Assembly (NCBI GenBank): GCA_964468645.1
Contig: CAYXUU010000003.1
Coordinates: forward strand, 154,041 to 218,040
Reading direction: 5' to 3'
DNA: 64,000 nucleotides
Source: JAIOZK01 sp964468645
GTDB taxonomy: Bacteria > Bacteroidota > Bacteroidia > Bacteroidales > JAIOZK01
This document shows, one piece after another, positions 9,271 to 17,900 of the stretch (within the stretch, counting starts at the first letter, position 1; each line of letters starts with the position of its first letter). The translations under genes and the position numbers were made by a program. The notes under the pieces were generated by a model, which was given only the letters and a program-made list of their open reading frames with translations, did not search any database and was not told where the DNA came from.

Positions 9271-10563
9271 ATGGAAATACAAAGCAGGATAAGAATTTTT
9301 ATTTCACTTTGTTTGTTTGTAGTTATTTCATTGTTCCCTAACCGGGATACTTACTGCCAGGAATAGTTTAATTACAATGAGTTTCTTGAATCTATCATTG
9401 AAATACCCAACGATTCCCTGGGATCTTTCCTTTATCATACAAGTATGAGGATGGCATCATCCGATTCCCTGAATGCCCCAGGTGAGCTGCTGAAACATTG
9501 CAGACAGATTGTTGAGGAACTGCGGGATAGTTTATTGCTTGCGAAATGCCTTATTTTAACCGGTGAAGTATCAAATGATCTCTTTGAATATCGCAATTCT
9601 TTTGAAGCTTATACTCAGGTCCTCAATACATCCCTGGCTTTAAAAGATACCACCCTCTTGCTTGATGCCCTCGATGGGTTGATTGATTCATCATTAAGTG
9701 CAGCCAAAAAATCGGAATACCCGGAAGTATACTGCCATGCCCTTACTAACTTCGCAATAACCTTGTTTGGAAAGGATAAGGAGCGTGCATTCCAATATAT
9801 CAGAATAGCAATAGAATCAGCACGGAAACTGACATCCCCATCCAGGGCGCTGGTTTACGCACTCACAAAAGGAAGCATCATTTATATACAGGATGATAGA
9901 GGGGATTCTGCAATATTGAATTTATACAAGACCACTGATGAGGTTGACAGTATATACAAGTATCAACAGAAATATATGGGGATTTTCAGATAAAAGCATG
10001 ACAGGGATATGAACCTTCAAATTGCCCGTCTTTCTGCTTAATACCAGATAGAACAAAAAACAGAGGCCATCGATAACCTGACCATCATCAATAATCAACG
10101 GAAAGTCATAATCAGAAATCAACGCAGATTTATCATTGTACTGGTTGTCGCCATTCTTATTACAGCTTTTCTTTTCACATTGCTTTATTATCAATTCAGA
10201 AAGGTAAAACGTGCCCACAATAAATTATCCCTTAATGCACTTGAAATAAACAGGGAAATCAATGAATTAAAAAAGAAAAGAAATCAACAACTGCAAGTTG
10301 TTCATGATGAATTAAAAAACAATACTTCCTATATCTCTGCATTGATTAACCAGGATTACCAGTGCAAATTTAACCAGTTCGTCAATAAATACAGAATTCA
10401 AAAAGCATGTGAATTGTTAAGCAGCTGGGAGATGGATAAGTACTCCATTGAAGGTATTGCAGAGCTTTCAGATTTTAAATCCAAGTCGGTATTCAACCAG
10501 ACGTTTAAAGAGGCTACGGGAGTTAATCCATCCACCTTCCGGAAAGCCACTGTTACTCAATAA
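9271..10563 (+). pseudogene. TPR-TM-AraC regulator interrupted by three in-frame stop codons
   Basis: One reading frame from ATG 9271 to TAA 10561 encodes a signal peptide (MEIQSRIRIFISLCLFVVIS), TPR-like helices (about 9367-9960), a transmembrane segment (FIIVLVVAILITAFLFTLLYY, about 10130-10195), a coiled segment and an AraC-type DNA-binding domain (KFNQFVNKYRIQKACELLS, YSIEGIAELSDFKSKSVFNQTFKEATGVNPSTFRK). It is interrupted by TAG 9364, TAA 9991 and TAA 10039, with no frameshift. Relative to what I know of the family, the stretch just before SYISALINQ seems shortened by roughly 20-30 residues. Intact relatives sense signals in the periplasm and regulate transcription through the cytoplasmic HTH. 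All three stops could derive from Gln codons by C-to-T changes. A recent pseudogene is the simplest reading. Confidence 0.8.
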
Positions 10564-10568
10564 TATTA

Positions 10569-10722
10569 GAACGCGGATGACGCGGATCAATAAAATTTCC
10601 CTGATGACCGGGATTTCATTAATACGCTATCATTTAGATGCATCATGTTGTTTTACAAACAAAACAATCGATGAATAACATCTATTTTTATCCGCGCTCG
10701 AAGATCCGCGTCATCCGCGTTC
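10569..10722. repeat. GC-rich dispersed inverted repeat, copy B
   Basis: A 20-bp perfect inverted match, GAACGCGGATGACGCGGATC at 10569-10588 against 10703-10722, begins six bases after the stop of the broken AraC gene and ends 12 bp before the GxxExxY gene. An extra CCGCGCTCG block lies inside the right arm. The interior (about 114 bp) is AT-rich and carries no convincing gene. It belongs to the same family as 7948-8147 and 11183-11270. Confidence 0.75.
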
Positions 10723-10734
10723 CAATTTAAAATG

Positions 10735-11130
10735 CTAATATTTAAAGTGTTTCTTCCGATTGTTCTCGAATACCTTTCTCTTGAACTCAGGTTTCTTTCC
10801 AAAATTCAGCAACAAACCAACTTCAATATTTGTTGCCTTTAAATAATTTACAAGTTGCCATTCATGTGCAATACCCAGGAATTCTGTCGCTTTCAATTCC
10901 AGGATAACACAATCATTTATAATCAGATCAGCATAATATTCCCCTACAATATCACCCATATAAAATACATTGATCTTTTTGTTAGAGAAAACATTTAGTC
11001 CAATAAACTGAAGTTCTTTATGCATCGAATTATGATATACCTTTTCAAGAAAACCATAACCCAATTCATTGTAAACTTTATAGAAACAAGATATTATTTC
11101 TTCTGTTAAATGATAATGTTTTAGCTTCAT
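10735..11130 (-). CDS. GxxExxY family protein (PDDEXK_3-like)
   Basis: The 131-residue product carries the signature G26-F-L-E29-K-V-Y32 after an N-terminal helix with conserved IISCFYKVYNELGYG. A nuclease-like core follows: Asp68 in EYYADLII and Glu78-x-Lys80 in VILELKATE, which together with Glu29 fit a PDDEXK active site. Length and layout match the GxxExxY family (PDDEXK_3). The true biochemical role of the family is not established, to my knowledge. The gene is on the minus strand between two copies of a GC-rich inverted repeat: copy B ends 12 bp beyond its stop and copy C begins 52 bp upstream of its start. This placement suggests linkage with the repeat, but that is inference. Confidence 0.85.
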   Translation of the reverse strand: MKLKHYHLTEEIISCFYKVYNELGYGFLEKVYHNSMHKELQFIGLNVFSNKKINVFYMGDIVGEYYADLIINDCVILELKATEFLGIAHEWQLVNYLKATNIEVGLLLNFGKKPEFKRKVFENNRKKHFKY

Positions 11131-11182
11131 ACCATTAATACTTTTTAATATGAATTTGTTCCCCTATTTTTGAAATATATTT

Positions 11183-11270
11183 GAACACGGATGACACTGA
11201 TCTACGAGCGCGGATTATTACGGATTAATTAAAAAAATCCGCGATGCTTGCATCCGCGTCATCCGCGTTC
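11183..11270. repeat. GC-rich dispersed inverted repeat, copy C (compact hairpin)
   Basis: The left arm begins GAACACGGATGACACTGATC and continues through GAGCGCGGATTATTACGGATT (to 11226). The right arm at 11237-11270 ends CGTCATCCGCGTTC. The arms are imperfect reverse complements with only about 10 bp between them, so this copy is a compact hairpin rather than two separated arms. It ends 8 bp before the first possible start codon of the DNA glycosylase gene, so it may lie in or at the edge of that gene's leader. Confidence 0.75.
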
Positions 11271-11278
11271 CTTAAAAA

Positions 11279-11851
11279 ATGTTAACTATGGAAACCTATC
11301 GATGTGAATGGGCCGGCAACGATCCCCTCTACAATGAATACCATGACAAGGAATGGGGAGTACCGGTATATGATGATGAAAAATTATTTGAATTCCTTAT
11401 CCTTGAAACCTTCCAGGCAGGATTAAGCTGGATAACCATCTTAAGGAAACGGGAAAACTTCAGGAAAGCATTTGATAATTTCGACTACCGGAAAATCGCA
11501 AAATACGATCAGCAAAAGATAGATGAACTATTGCAAGATGCTGGCATCATCCGAAACAAGCTGAAGATCAATGCCACCATTTCCAATGCCATCGCTTTCA
11601 TGAAAGTACAGGAAGAGTTCGGCAACTTCAGCAAATACATCTGGGATTTTGTTAATGGCAAACCAATTCAAAACAAGTTTGAAAAAATGCATGATATTCC
11701 TGCAAAAACGGAACTATCAGATACCATAAGCAAAGACCTGAAAAAACGAGGGTTCAAATTTGTCGGCTCTACCGTTGTTTATGCTCATATGCAGGCAACA
11801 GGAATGGTAAATGATCATGTGGTGGGATGTTTTCGGTTTGGCCAGGTTTAA
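11279..11851 (+). CDS. tag: DNA-3-methyladenine glycosylase I
   Basis: The 190-residue product excises 3-methyladenine from alkylated DNA in base excision repair. It shows the zinc site of E. coli Tag at the right spacing: Cys9 and His22 (13 apart, as Cys4/His17) in RCEW and YHDKEWG, and the HVVGC pair near the C terminus (His and Cys 4 apart, as His175/Cys179). The catalytic-site Glu43 lies in ILETFQAGLSW, at the offset of Glu38 in the E. coli enzyme. A second Met three codons in (11288) gives METYRCEW and is an equally plausible start. The gene appears to stand alone, directly after a GC-rich hairpin repeat. Confidence 0.95.
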   Translation: MLTMETYRCEWAGNDPLYNEYHDKEWGVPVYDDEKLFEFLILETFQAGLSWITILRKRENFRKAFDNFDYRKIAKYDQQKIDELLQDAGIIRNKLKINATISNAIAFMKVQEEFGNFSKYIWDFVNGKPIQNKFEKMHDIPAKTELSDTISKDLKKRGFKFVGSTVVYAHMQATGMVNDHVVGCFRFGQV

Positions 11852-11945
11852 AGGTAAAAAAGTGAAGACCAAATAGATTTGATGCGTTAGAACCTTACCA
11901 TTCTTTTCAATACAACAAAAAAAGCAATAACAGCAATTTATATTA

Positions 11946-11970
11946 ATTTGCAAATCTGCTATTTGCAAAT
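11946..11970. promoter_or_regulatory. Paired ATTTGCAAAT palindromes upstream of the M28 peptidase
   Basis: The perfect 10-bp palindrome ATTTGCAAAT occurs at 11946-11955 and again at 11961-11970, 15 bp apart. Two identical palindromes at near-integral helical spacing could be a dimeric repressor or activator site; they can also pair with each other. They lie in the 304-bp gap 11852-12155, about 190 bp before the M28 gene. I see nothing else distinct in that gap. Confidence 0.3.
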
Positions 11971-12155
11971 TTGTGAACTCACCGTTCTATCTGGTATTGA
12001 TCAAGCTGTCCGCATCCGTACAAAAGAATCCTGATTATTGAACATAAACCTTACACATTCGTTACCCGGAAGTCACATTTCTCTTATAATCAAAAAGATA
12101 CAATATTGGTATGCCATTTGAGCCTGAATAGTATCAATTCATAAATAAAGAAACT

Positions 12156-13748
12156 ATGAAAACAACAAAACAAATTTTAAAATGCACAGGCATCTTATTA
12201 TTAATTATCACCCTGTTGCCTCTCTTCTCTTTTGCCGGTAGTGATAAAGAAAAAGAAAGCGATTTCCGTATTGCGGAGTTAAAGAGTCACATTTACTTTC
12301 TTGCCTCTGATTTCCTTAATGGCCGTGTTACCGGAACAGAAGGATTTGATATTGCAGCCTACTATGTTCAATCCCAATTTAAAGCTGCAGGATTACTGCC
12401 TTTTATTAAGAATTCCGACGGACAGGAGGCTTTTTTACAAACCGTATCAATGACAGCAAAATACTATTATGCCGGTAATCCTATCATTGTGAAATCAAAA
12501 AAGAATACCCGGGAGTTTCAACACATTACTGATTATAAAATTTTCAATTCAAGCAGAGGGTATATCGACAACAAGGATTTTGATGTCGTCTTTATTGGAT
12601 ATGGTATTGAAGAAGAAGGATGGAATGATTACAAAGGAATTGATGTTGAAGATAAAGTAGTATTACTCCTGACAGGTGTACCTATGAACGGGGACAAGCC
12701 AGCATTAAGCGAGGAGAAGCATGAGTTTTATTCCGGGGGTGCGGGAAGAAGCCAGATATTCACCAATCTGGCAGGTAAAAATCCCGAAGCGATTATGATC
12801 ATAGAAACCGAACGGATCAGGGCTATGTACGACCAGGTTCCAAGCAGGGATAGCCAGTTTACCATTGAATACGAAGGAAGTGATTTTTTCGGGGAAATGC
12901 AGAAAATGATGCGGTTTATGGTGGTAAAACAGCATGTTGCTGAAGCCTTGCTTGAAGGTAAGCATATCGACCTGGATAAAATCAGAGCCGGAGATCTTAA
13001 AAAATATAAAACATTTGAGATTCCGAAAGTCAAAATACAGATGGACATTGACCTGGAAAGGGAGGAGATAATTGCATCCAATGTTGTGGGATTTCTGGAA
13101 GGTTCAGACCCTGAGTTAAAGGATGAATATATTGTCATCGGGGCACATCTTGACCATGTACCTAATCCCGGAAATGGAATTCATAATGGTGCTGATGATA
13201 ATGCAAGTGGTATAGCAGCAGTGATAGAGATCGCTGAAGCACTGGCGGAAAATCCTCCAAAAAGATCGGTTGTATTTGCAGCCTTTACTGGTGAAGAATA
13301 CGGCCTGTATGGTTCAAAAGAACTTGTTAATAATTTTCCTGTACCTATTGAACAGGTGACTGCATACGTTAATTTCGATTGTATTGGAAGAAGTGGACAG
13401 GAGTTTGAAGACAGGTTTGGAATTTATGTCCTTGATACAGAAGTTAAATGTGAGGAATTCAGGGAATTCATTAAAAACATTAATGCAACGAATGAACAGT
13501 TGCCGTTAACATATGAAAAAGAAAACAGGTGGGGAAGTAGTGATCATGCCAGTTTTATGGAGAAAGATATTCCGGTGGTAAATTTCTTTAATGGCGGACA
13601 TGAAGACCTACATCAACCAACTGATGACGCTGATAAAATCGATTATGAATATCTTCAAAAATACTGTGAACTGGGTAAGAATATTGTCATAGAACTTGGT
13701 AACATTGACGGGTATTTGTGTGTGACAGAAAAGGCATCAAATAAATAA
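12156..13748 (+). CDS. M28-family zinc aminopeptidase, exported
   Basis: The 530-residue product has a signal peptide (MKTTKQILKCTG, hydrophobic core, SFAGS). Residues about 120-270 fit the protease-associated insert common in this family, and the peptidase core spans about 310-520. The metal ligands are readable: His331 in GAHLDH, the Asp347-Asp348 pair in GADDNASG, the GEE motif with Glu380/Glu381, Asp408 in NFDCIG and His486 in DLHQPTD. This set matches the two-zinc site of M28 aminopeptidases, which remove N-terminal residues from peptides. It should act in the periplasm; no T9SS domain follows. A hairpin with a T-run lies about 75 bp downstream. Confidence 0.92.
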   Translation: MKTTKQILKCTGILLLIITLLPLFSFAGSDKEKESDFRIAELKSHIYFLASDFLNGRVTGTEGFDIAAYYVQSQFKAAGLLPFIKNSDGQEAFLQTVSMTAKYYYAGNPIIVKSKKNTREFQHITDYKIFNSSRGYIDNKDFDVVFIGYGIEEEGWNDYKGIDVEDKVVLLLTGVPMNGDKPALSEEKHEFYSGGAGRSQIFTNLAGKNPEAIMIIETERIRAMYDQVPSRDSQFTIEYEGSDFFGEMQKMMRFMVVKQHVAEALLEGKHIDLDKIRAGDLKKYKTFEIPKVKIQMDIDLEREEIIASNVVGFLEGSDPELKDEYIVIGAHLDHVPNPGNGIHNGADDNASGIAAVIEIAEALAENPPKRSVVFAAFTGEEYGLYGSKELVNNFPVPIEQVTAYVNFDCIGRSGQEFEDRFGIYVLDTEVKCEEFREFIKNINATNEQLPLTYEKENRWGSSDHASFMEKDIPVVNFFNGGHEDLHQPTDDADKIDYEYLQKYCELGKNIVIELGNIDGYLCVTEKASNK

Positions 13749-13823
13749 TTTTAATATGATGCCGGAGCGTGAAGAAAAATCCTGTTGAAATTATTTATTT
13801 TTACAGGATCTATTAGAATCCTT

Positions 13824-13876
13824 AAAAAGGTTATCTGAGAGAACTTGAAGAAGTTTCTGGATGATAGCCTTTTTTG
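13824..13876 (+). terminator. Rho-independent-type terminator
   Basis: AAAAAGGTTATC pairs with GATAGCCTTTTT (one G-T pair), and the interior AGAACTT/AAGTTTCT extends the stem. A T-run ends the structure. It lies 75 bp after the M28 stop codon and before the next promoter. Confidence 0.7.
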
Positions 13877-13885
13877 ATTGGTAAT

Positions 13886-13917
13886 TTTGCATTGATCCCG
13901 ATATTTTATTATCTTTG
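13886..13917 (+). promoter_or_regulatory. Bacteroidota-type promoter for the lipoprotein gene
   Basis: TTTG at 13886-13889 (-33) and TATCTTTG at 13910-13917 (-7, consensus TAnnTTTG) are 20 bp apart, which is the expected spacing. The -7 element ends 2 bp before ATG 13920, so translation from the later ATG at 13941 is more likely. Confidence 0.6.
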
Positions 13918-13940
13918 ATATGTATCAAAAACTTATCCAA

Positions 13941-14789
13941 ATGAAATCAACAAACAAATCAACAAACACCTTATGGCTATTAATAGTTGCTATATTTATC
14001 GTTACTATCATTGGATGCAAAAATGATAATGATGACGATATTCTTCCTGATCCACCTCCGTTGCCACCAATAACATCACTTGCTATCGACTTTCAAGAAA
14101 TTGGTAACCCTGATGATACCCTATCGGCAAGGGATATTAATACCTATATCAACTGGGGGCGGGCATATTTTGATGTTGCTGCATGGAACCTGGTTGTATC
14201 AAGTATTATTCTTGTTCCTGTGGCCTCTTATGCTATCGCATTAAACCAGACCCCGGTTTATAATCCTGTCAACGGTGAATGGATCTGGGCCTATGAATTC
14301 ACCTCGAATAATATTACTTATTCAGCTAAACTTAAAGGTTACTATGATGGGAATGATTCGGTTGCCTGGGAAATGAGGATCACCCAACAGGGTGGATTTG
14401 TGGATTTTCTCTGGTATTATGGTAAAATGCATATTGCCGGGAACCAGATTGACTATGTTTACTGGGAACTCGTCAACAACCCTGTGGATAACATACCTTT
14501 TTTAAGAATCGACTGGAACCGATTGGGTAGCGGTGCAACCGAATGGTACACTACCAAATATACCATAATCGATCCGGATAACCCCTCACATTTGGATTGG
14601 ATATCATATATGGTGTCACCATCCGAGTTTTTCAGGGTTTTCACACTTTTTGATGTAAGTGAGTGGATGCAGGCGCAAATTGAATTCTATGTTAATACCC
14701 ATGAAGGGAAAATTAAGGATCCGTGGTTCTTTGGGGATGAGGAATGGCATTGCTGGGATACGAATCTGATGGATGTTATTTGTCCGTAG
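13941..14789 (+). CDS. Putative lipoprotein of unknown function
   Basis: Starting at ATG 13941 gives a 282-residue protein with a clean lipoprotein signal: MKSTNKS, a hydrophobic core and lipobox TIIGC (Cys near residue 26), then an Asn/Asp-rich linker. A start at 13920 would add seven residues but would sit almost on the promoter -7 element. The mature part has many aromatic residues (WYYGK, YVYWELVNN, FLRIDWNRLG, EEWHCWDTN) and looks like a beta-rich carbohydrate- or ligand-binding fold, but I recognise no family. It is probably outer membrane anchored. A strong hairpin immediately downstream (14801-14871) probably ends the transcript. Confidence 0.75.
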   Translation: MKSTNKSTNTLWLLIVAIFIVTIIGCKNDNDDDILPDPPPLPPITSLAIDFQEIGNPDDTLSARDINTYINWGRAYFDVAAWNLVVSSIILVPVASYAIALNQTPVYNPVNGEWIWAYEFTSNNITYSAKLKGYYDGNDSVAWEMRITQQGGFVDFLWYYGKMHIAGNQIDYVYWELVNNPVDNIPFLRIDWNRLGSGATEWYTTKYTIIDPDNPSHLDWISYMVSPSEFFRVFTLFDVSEWMQAQIEFYVNTHEGKIKDPWFFGDEEWHCWDTNLMDVICP

Positions 14790-14800
14790 GACAACTTCAA

Positions 14801-14871
14801 GGCAAAAGGACAAAGTAAAAAGGCAGAAGTGGGCATTGCATACTTTTGCCTTTTTACTTTGTCATTTTGCC
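14801..14871. repeat. Long hairpin (30-bp arms), member of an AAGGCAAAAG repeat family
   Basis: The arms 14801-14830 and 14842-14871 are inverted copies matching at 28 of 30 positions, with an 11-bp loop. The vocabulary GGCAAAAGGACAAAGTAAAA is purine-rich on one side. A related inverted repeat lies at 41906-42008. It begins 11 bp after a lipoprotein stop codon and may act as its terminator; its right arm contains the -33 element of the next promoter. Confidence 0.7.
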
Positions 14872-14897
14872 CTGAATATCCTTTTTCTTTATATTTG
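14866..14897 (+). promoter_or_regulatory. Bacteroidota-type promoter for the beta-helix gene
   Basis: TTTG at 14866-14869 and TATATTTG at 14890-14897 are 20 bp apart and the -7 element is 18 bp before the chosen ATG at 14916. The -33 element lies inside the right arm of the 14801-14871 hairpin. Confidence 0.6.
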
Positions 14898-14915
14898 TTA
14901 AAATCATTCCTCACC

Positions 14916-17900
14916 ATGAAATCATTTGTAGCTTATTTTATTACCGGTGTTTTATTATTATTTTCTTTAAATTCATTCGCTGACACCCACATTGCATCCG
15001 GCAATGTAAGCGGAACATGGACACTGGCCAACAGCCCATATATTATCGATGGGCATATAACAATACAAACAACAGATTCATTAATTATAGAACCAGGTGT
15101 GGAAGTGATCTTTTCGGGGCATTATAAGTTCAATATAGGAGGCAGATTACTGGCTATTGGAACTGTAACAGACTCAATTACATTTACATCCTCCGATACA
15201 AGTGGATACTTTAATAATACCCATACCGGTTGGCACAGCCTGGGTTTCATAAGTAATAATACCAATGGGCAGGACAGTTCAAAGCTTATTTACTGTATTA
15301 TTGAATTTGGCAAAGCAGGAACAGGACCAACAGCAGCAGATTCGATGGGTGGTGGTATATATTGTGAGTATTCTTCAGATCTGCTAATTAAAAACAGTTC
15401 AATTCAAAACAATTATGCCTATTATCATGGTGGGGGCATATATTGCCTGCATTCAAATATCAGGATAGAAAACACCATTATAGAAGAAAACACAGCCGGT
15501 TATTATTATTACAGCAGTCCGTGGAATTTCATCATTGGTCGTGGTGGAGGATTATATGCATTCGAGTCTGATCCGCAACTGGTGAATGATACCTTCCGGC
15601 AAAACATTTCACATCATAATGGTGGAGGTCTTTGCTTTAACAGCAACTCAGATCCGTTGATCTCGAATGTTGGTATCTATTCCAATATCTGCGAATATGC
15701 CAACGGTGGAGGAATTGCATGTATGGGAAACTCAAATGCCACCATTCAGCATGTTGATATCAGGTATAACATTGCAGACCGGCAGGGTATTACAACAACC
15801 CTGGGTGGTAGTGGGGGTGGTATTTTTCTTAGTGGCTCAGATCCTATTATTACAGATGTAACAATTCATGAAAACAGAACCACCAAAACCGGAGGTGGGA
15901 TAGGATGTGAAGAGGATTCTGATCCGGTGATCACCGATGTTACAATACGTGCCAACAAAGCCACCGACGGAGGAGGAATTTACAGTTATGGCGCATCTGT
16001 CAGCCTAACCCTGGTTGATGTTACCATTACTGCCGACAGCTCTGAAAATATGGGCGGAGGAATTGATATGGCGCTGGGTGCACTGTATCTGACCAATGTA
16101 CTTGTAGATAGCAACTATTGTGTCCGGTGGGGTGGAGGAATGGCAATCAGCAATTTGAGTGATGTAAGCTTTGACAATGTCACCATCACCAGAAATTATG
16201 CCGATGAAAATGGCGGTGGTTTACATGCCGGTATTGACAGCCCGCTAGAGATCAGTGATGTTACAATAACACACAATTATGCGGATGACCTGGGCGGAGG
16301 ATTATACATCAACGGTTCAACTGGCAGCTTTACTGATTTAATCATCACCGATAATACAGGGGATTTCAGAGGAGGTGGGGTATATGTATCCAATGGTCAC
16401 CCGAAGATATCCCACACCATCATCGGGAACAATAACACAGGCAGTGCCACCTATGCCCGGGGTGGTGGGGTTTATTGCTATATGGGTTCGGTTGATCTGA
16501 CCAATGTTACCATCAGCGAAAATTCGTCGGTCTCAGGTGGAGGTATCGCCCATGATTTTGATTCCCATACCACCCTTAAGAATTGTATTTCATGGAATAA
16601 CACGCCTGAGGAAATACTATTCCAATCTGCAGATGACTCCCTGACAGCTTCCTATTCAGATATCGAAGGAGGCCTTCCGGGCATTGACACCAGCAGCGTT
16701 GGTCATGTGGTATGGGGGGCTGGCAATATCAATTCAGATCCCTTGTTTTTAAATCCTTCTGTTAATGATTTTGAATTAACCTGGACTAATTACCCTACCA
16801 ATGATGCTACAAAATCGCCCTGTATTGATACCGGTGATCCCTCTTCCCCACTTGACCCGGACGGATCAAGTGCCGATATGGGTGCCCTGTATTATTATCA
16901 CGGCAATCATCAGAAAGGCATTGTGAGTGGCACATGGTACCTGGCCAACAGTCCGTATATCATCACCGGCGACCTGAGCCTCCTGGCAGGCTATGAGTTG
17001 TATATCGAAGCTGGTGTTGAAGTTATCTTCATGGGGCACTATGCTTTTAATGTCTATGGCCGCCTGATGGCAGATGGCAGTGAATCAAACAGGATTTCTT
17101 TTTCTCCGTTTATTGACACAGTGGGCTGGCATGGCATACGGTTTTACAACACCACTACAAACACCCAGGACAGCTCATATTTGCGTTATTGTAATTTCGA
17201 ATATGGAAAAGCAGTTGGTTCCAGCGCAACAGAAGAGATCGGCGGAGCCGTATATTGTTTCCATTCTTCTGATGTTGAAATATCCCATTGCCTGTTTACC
17301 AACAATTATGCTGAACGAAATGGAGGGGGCATCGGATGTATCTGTTCCAGCATTAAAATTGATAATGTAACTGTTAGCAAGAATACGGCAGTACTGCATG
17401 GAGGTGCGATTTATGTCAGTGATTCCAATGTGGTGGTAAACAATTCTATCTTCTGGGGCAATACAGCCCCCGAAGAAATTTATACCGCTTATGGCGGAAC
17501 CCTAACTGCTAATTATTCCAATATAGATTTTACATCCCGCTCAATATGGCCCGGAACAGGCAATATCAATGCAGATCCATTGTTTGTTGATTATGCCAGT
17601 AACAATTTCAACCTGTCATGGGATAACTACCCGCTGAATGATGCCACAAAATCACCCTGTATTGACTCAGGGGATCCTTCAACACCAAATGATCCTGACG
17701 GTTCTGCAGCAGATATGGGCGCCCTTTATTTCAATCATTACGGTACAAATGTACCTTCCGGAAGTATCAGTGGTACCTGGACAAGTGTAGGAAATCCCTA
17801 CCTGATCACCGATAATATTTCGATTAATAGTGGTAATGAACTAACCATATCTCAGGGTGTTGAGGTGTATTTTATGGGATTGTATTATTTTGTTGTAAGA

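Noticed and set aside
9271..10563. Stop-codon reassignment (TAA/TAG read as Gln) as explanation for the interrupted regulator
   Set aside because: TAA and TAG end clearly complete proteins throughout the window (for example at 7919, 9246, 11851), so a genome-wide code change is excluded.
10448..10678. Plus-strand frame of 76 codons overlapping the broken AraC gene
   Set aside because: Its first half lies in another frame of a clear AraC domain and its second half in the repeat region.
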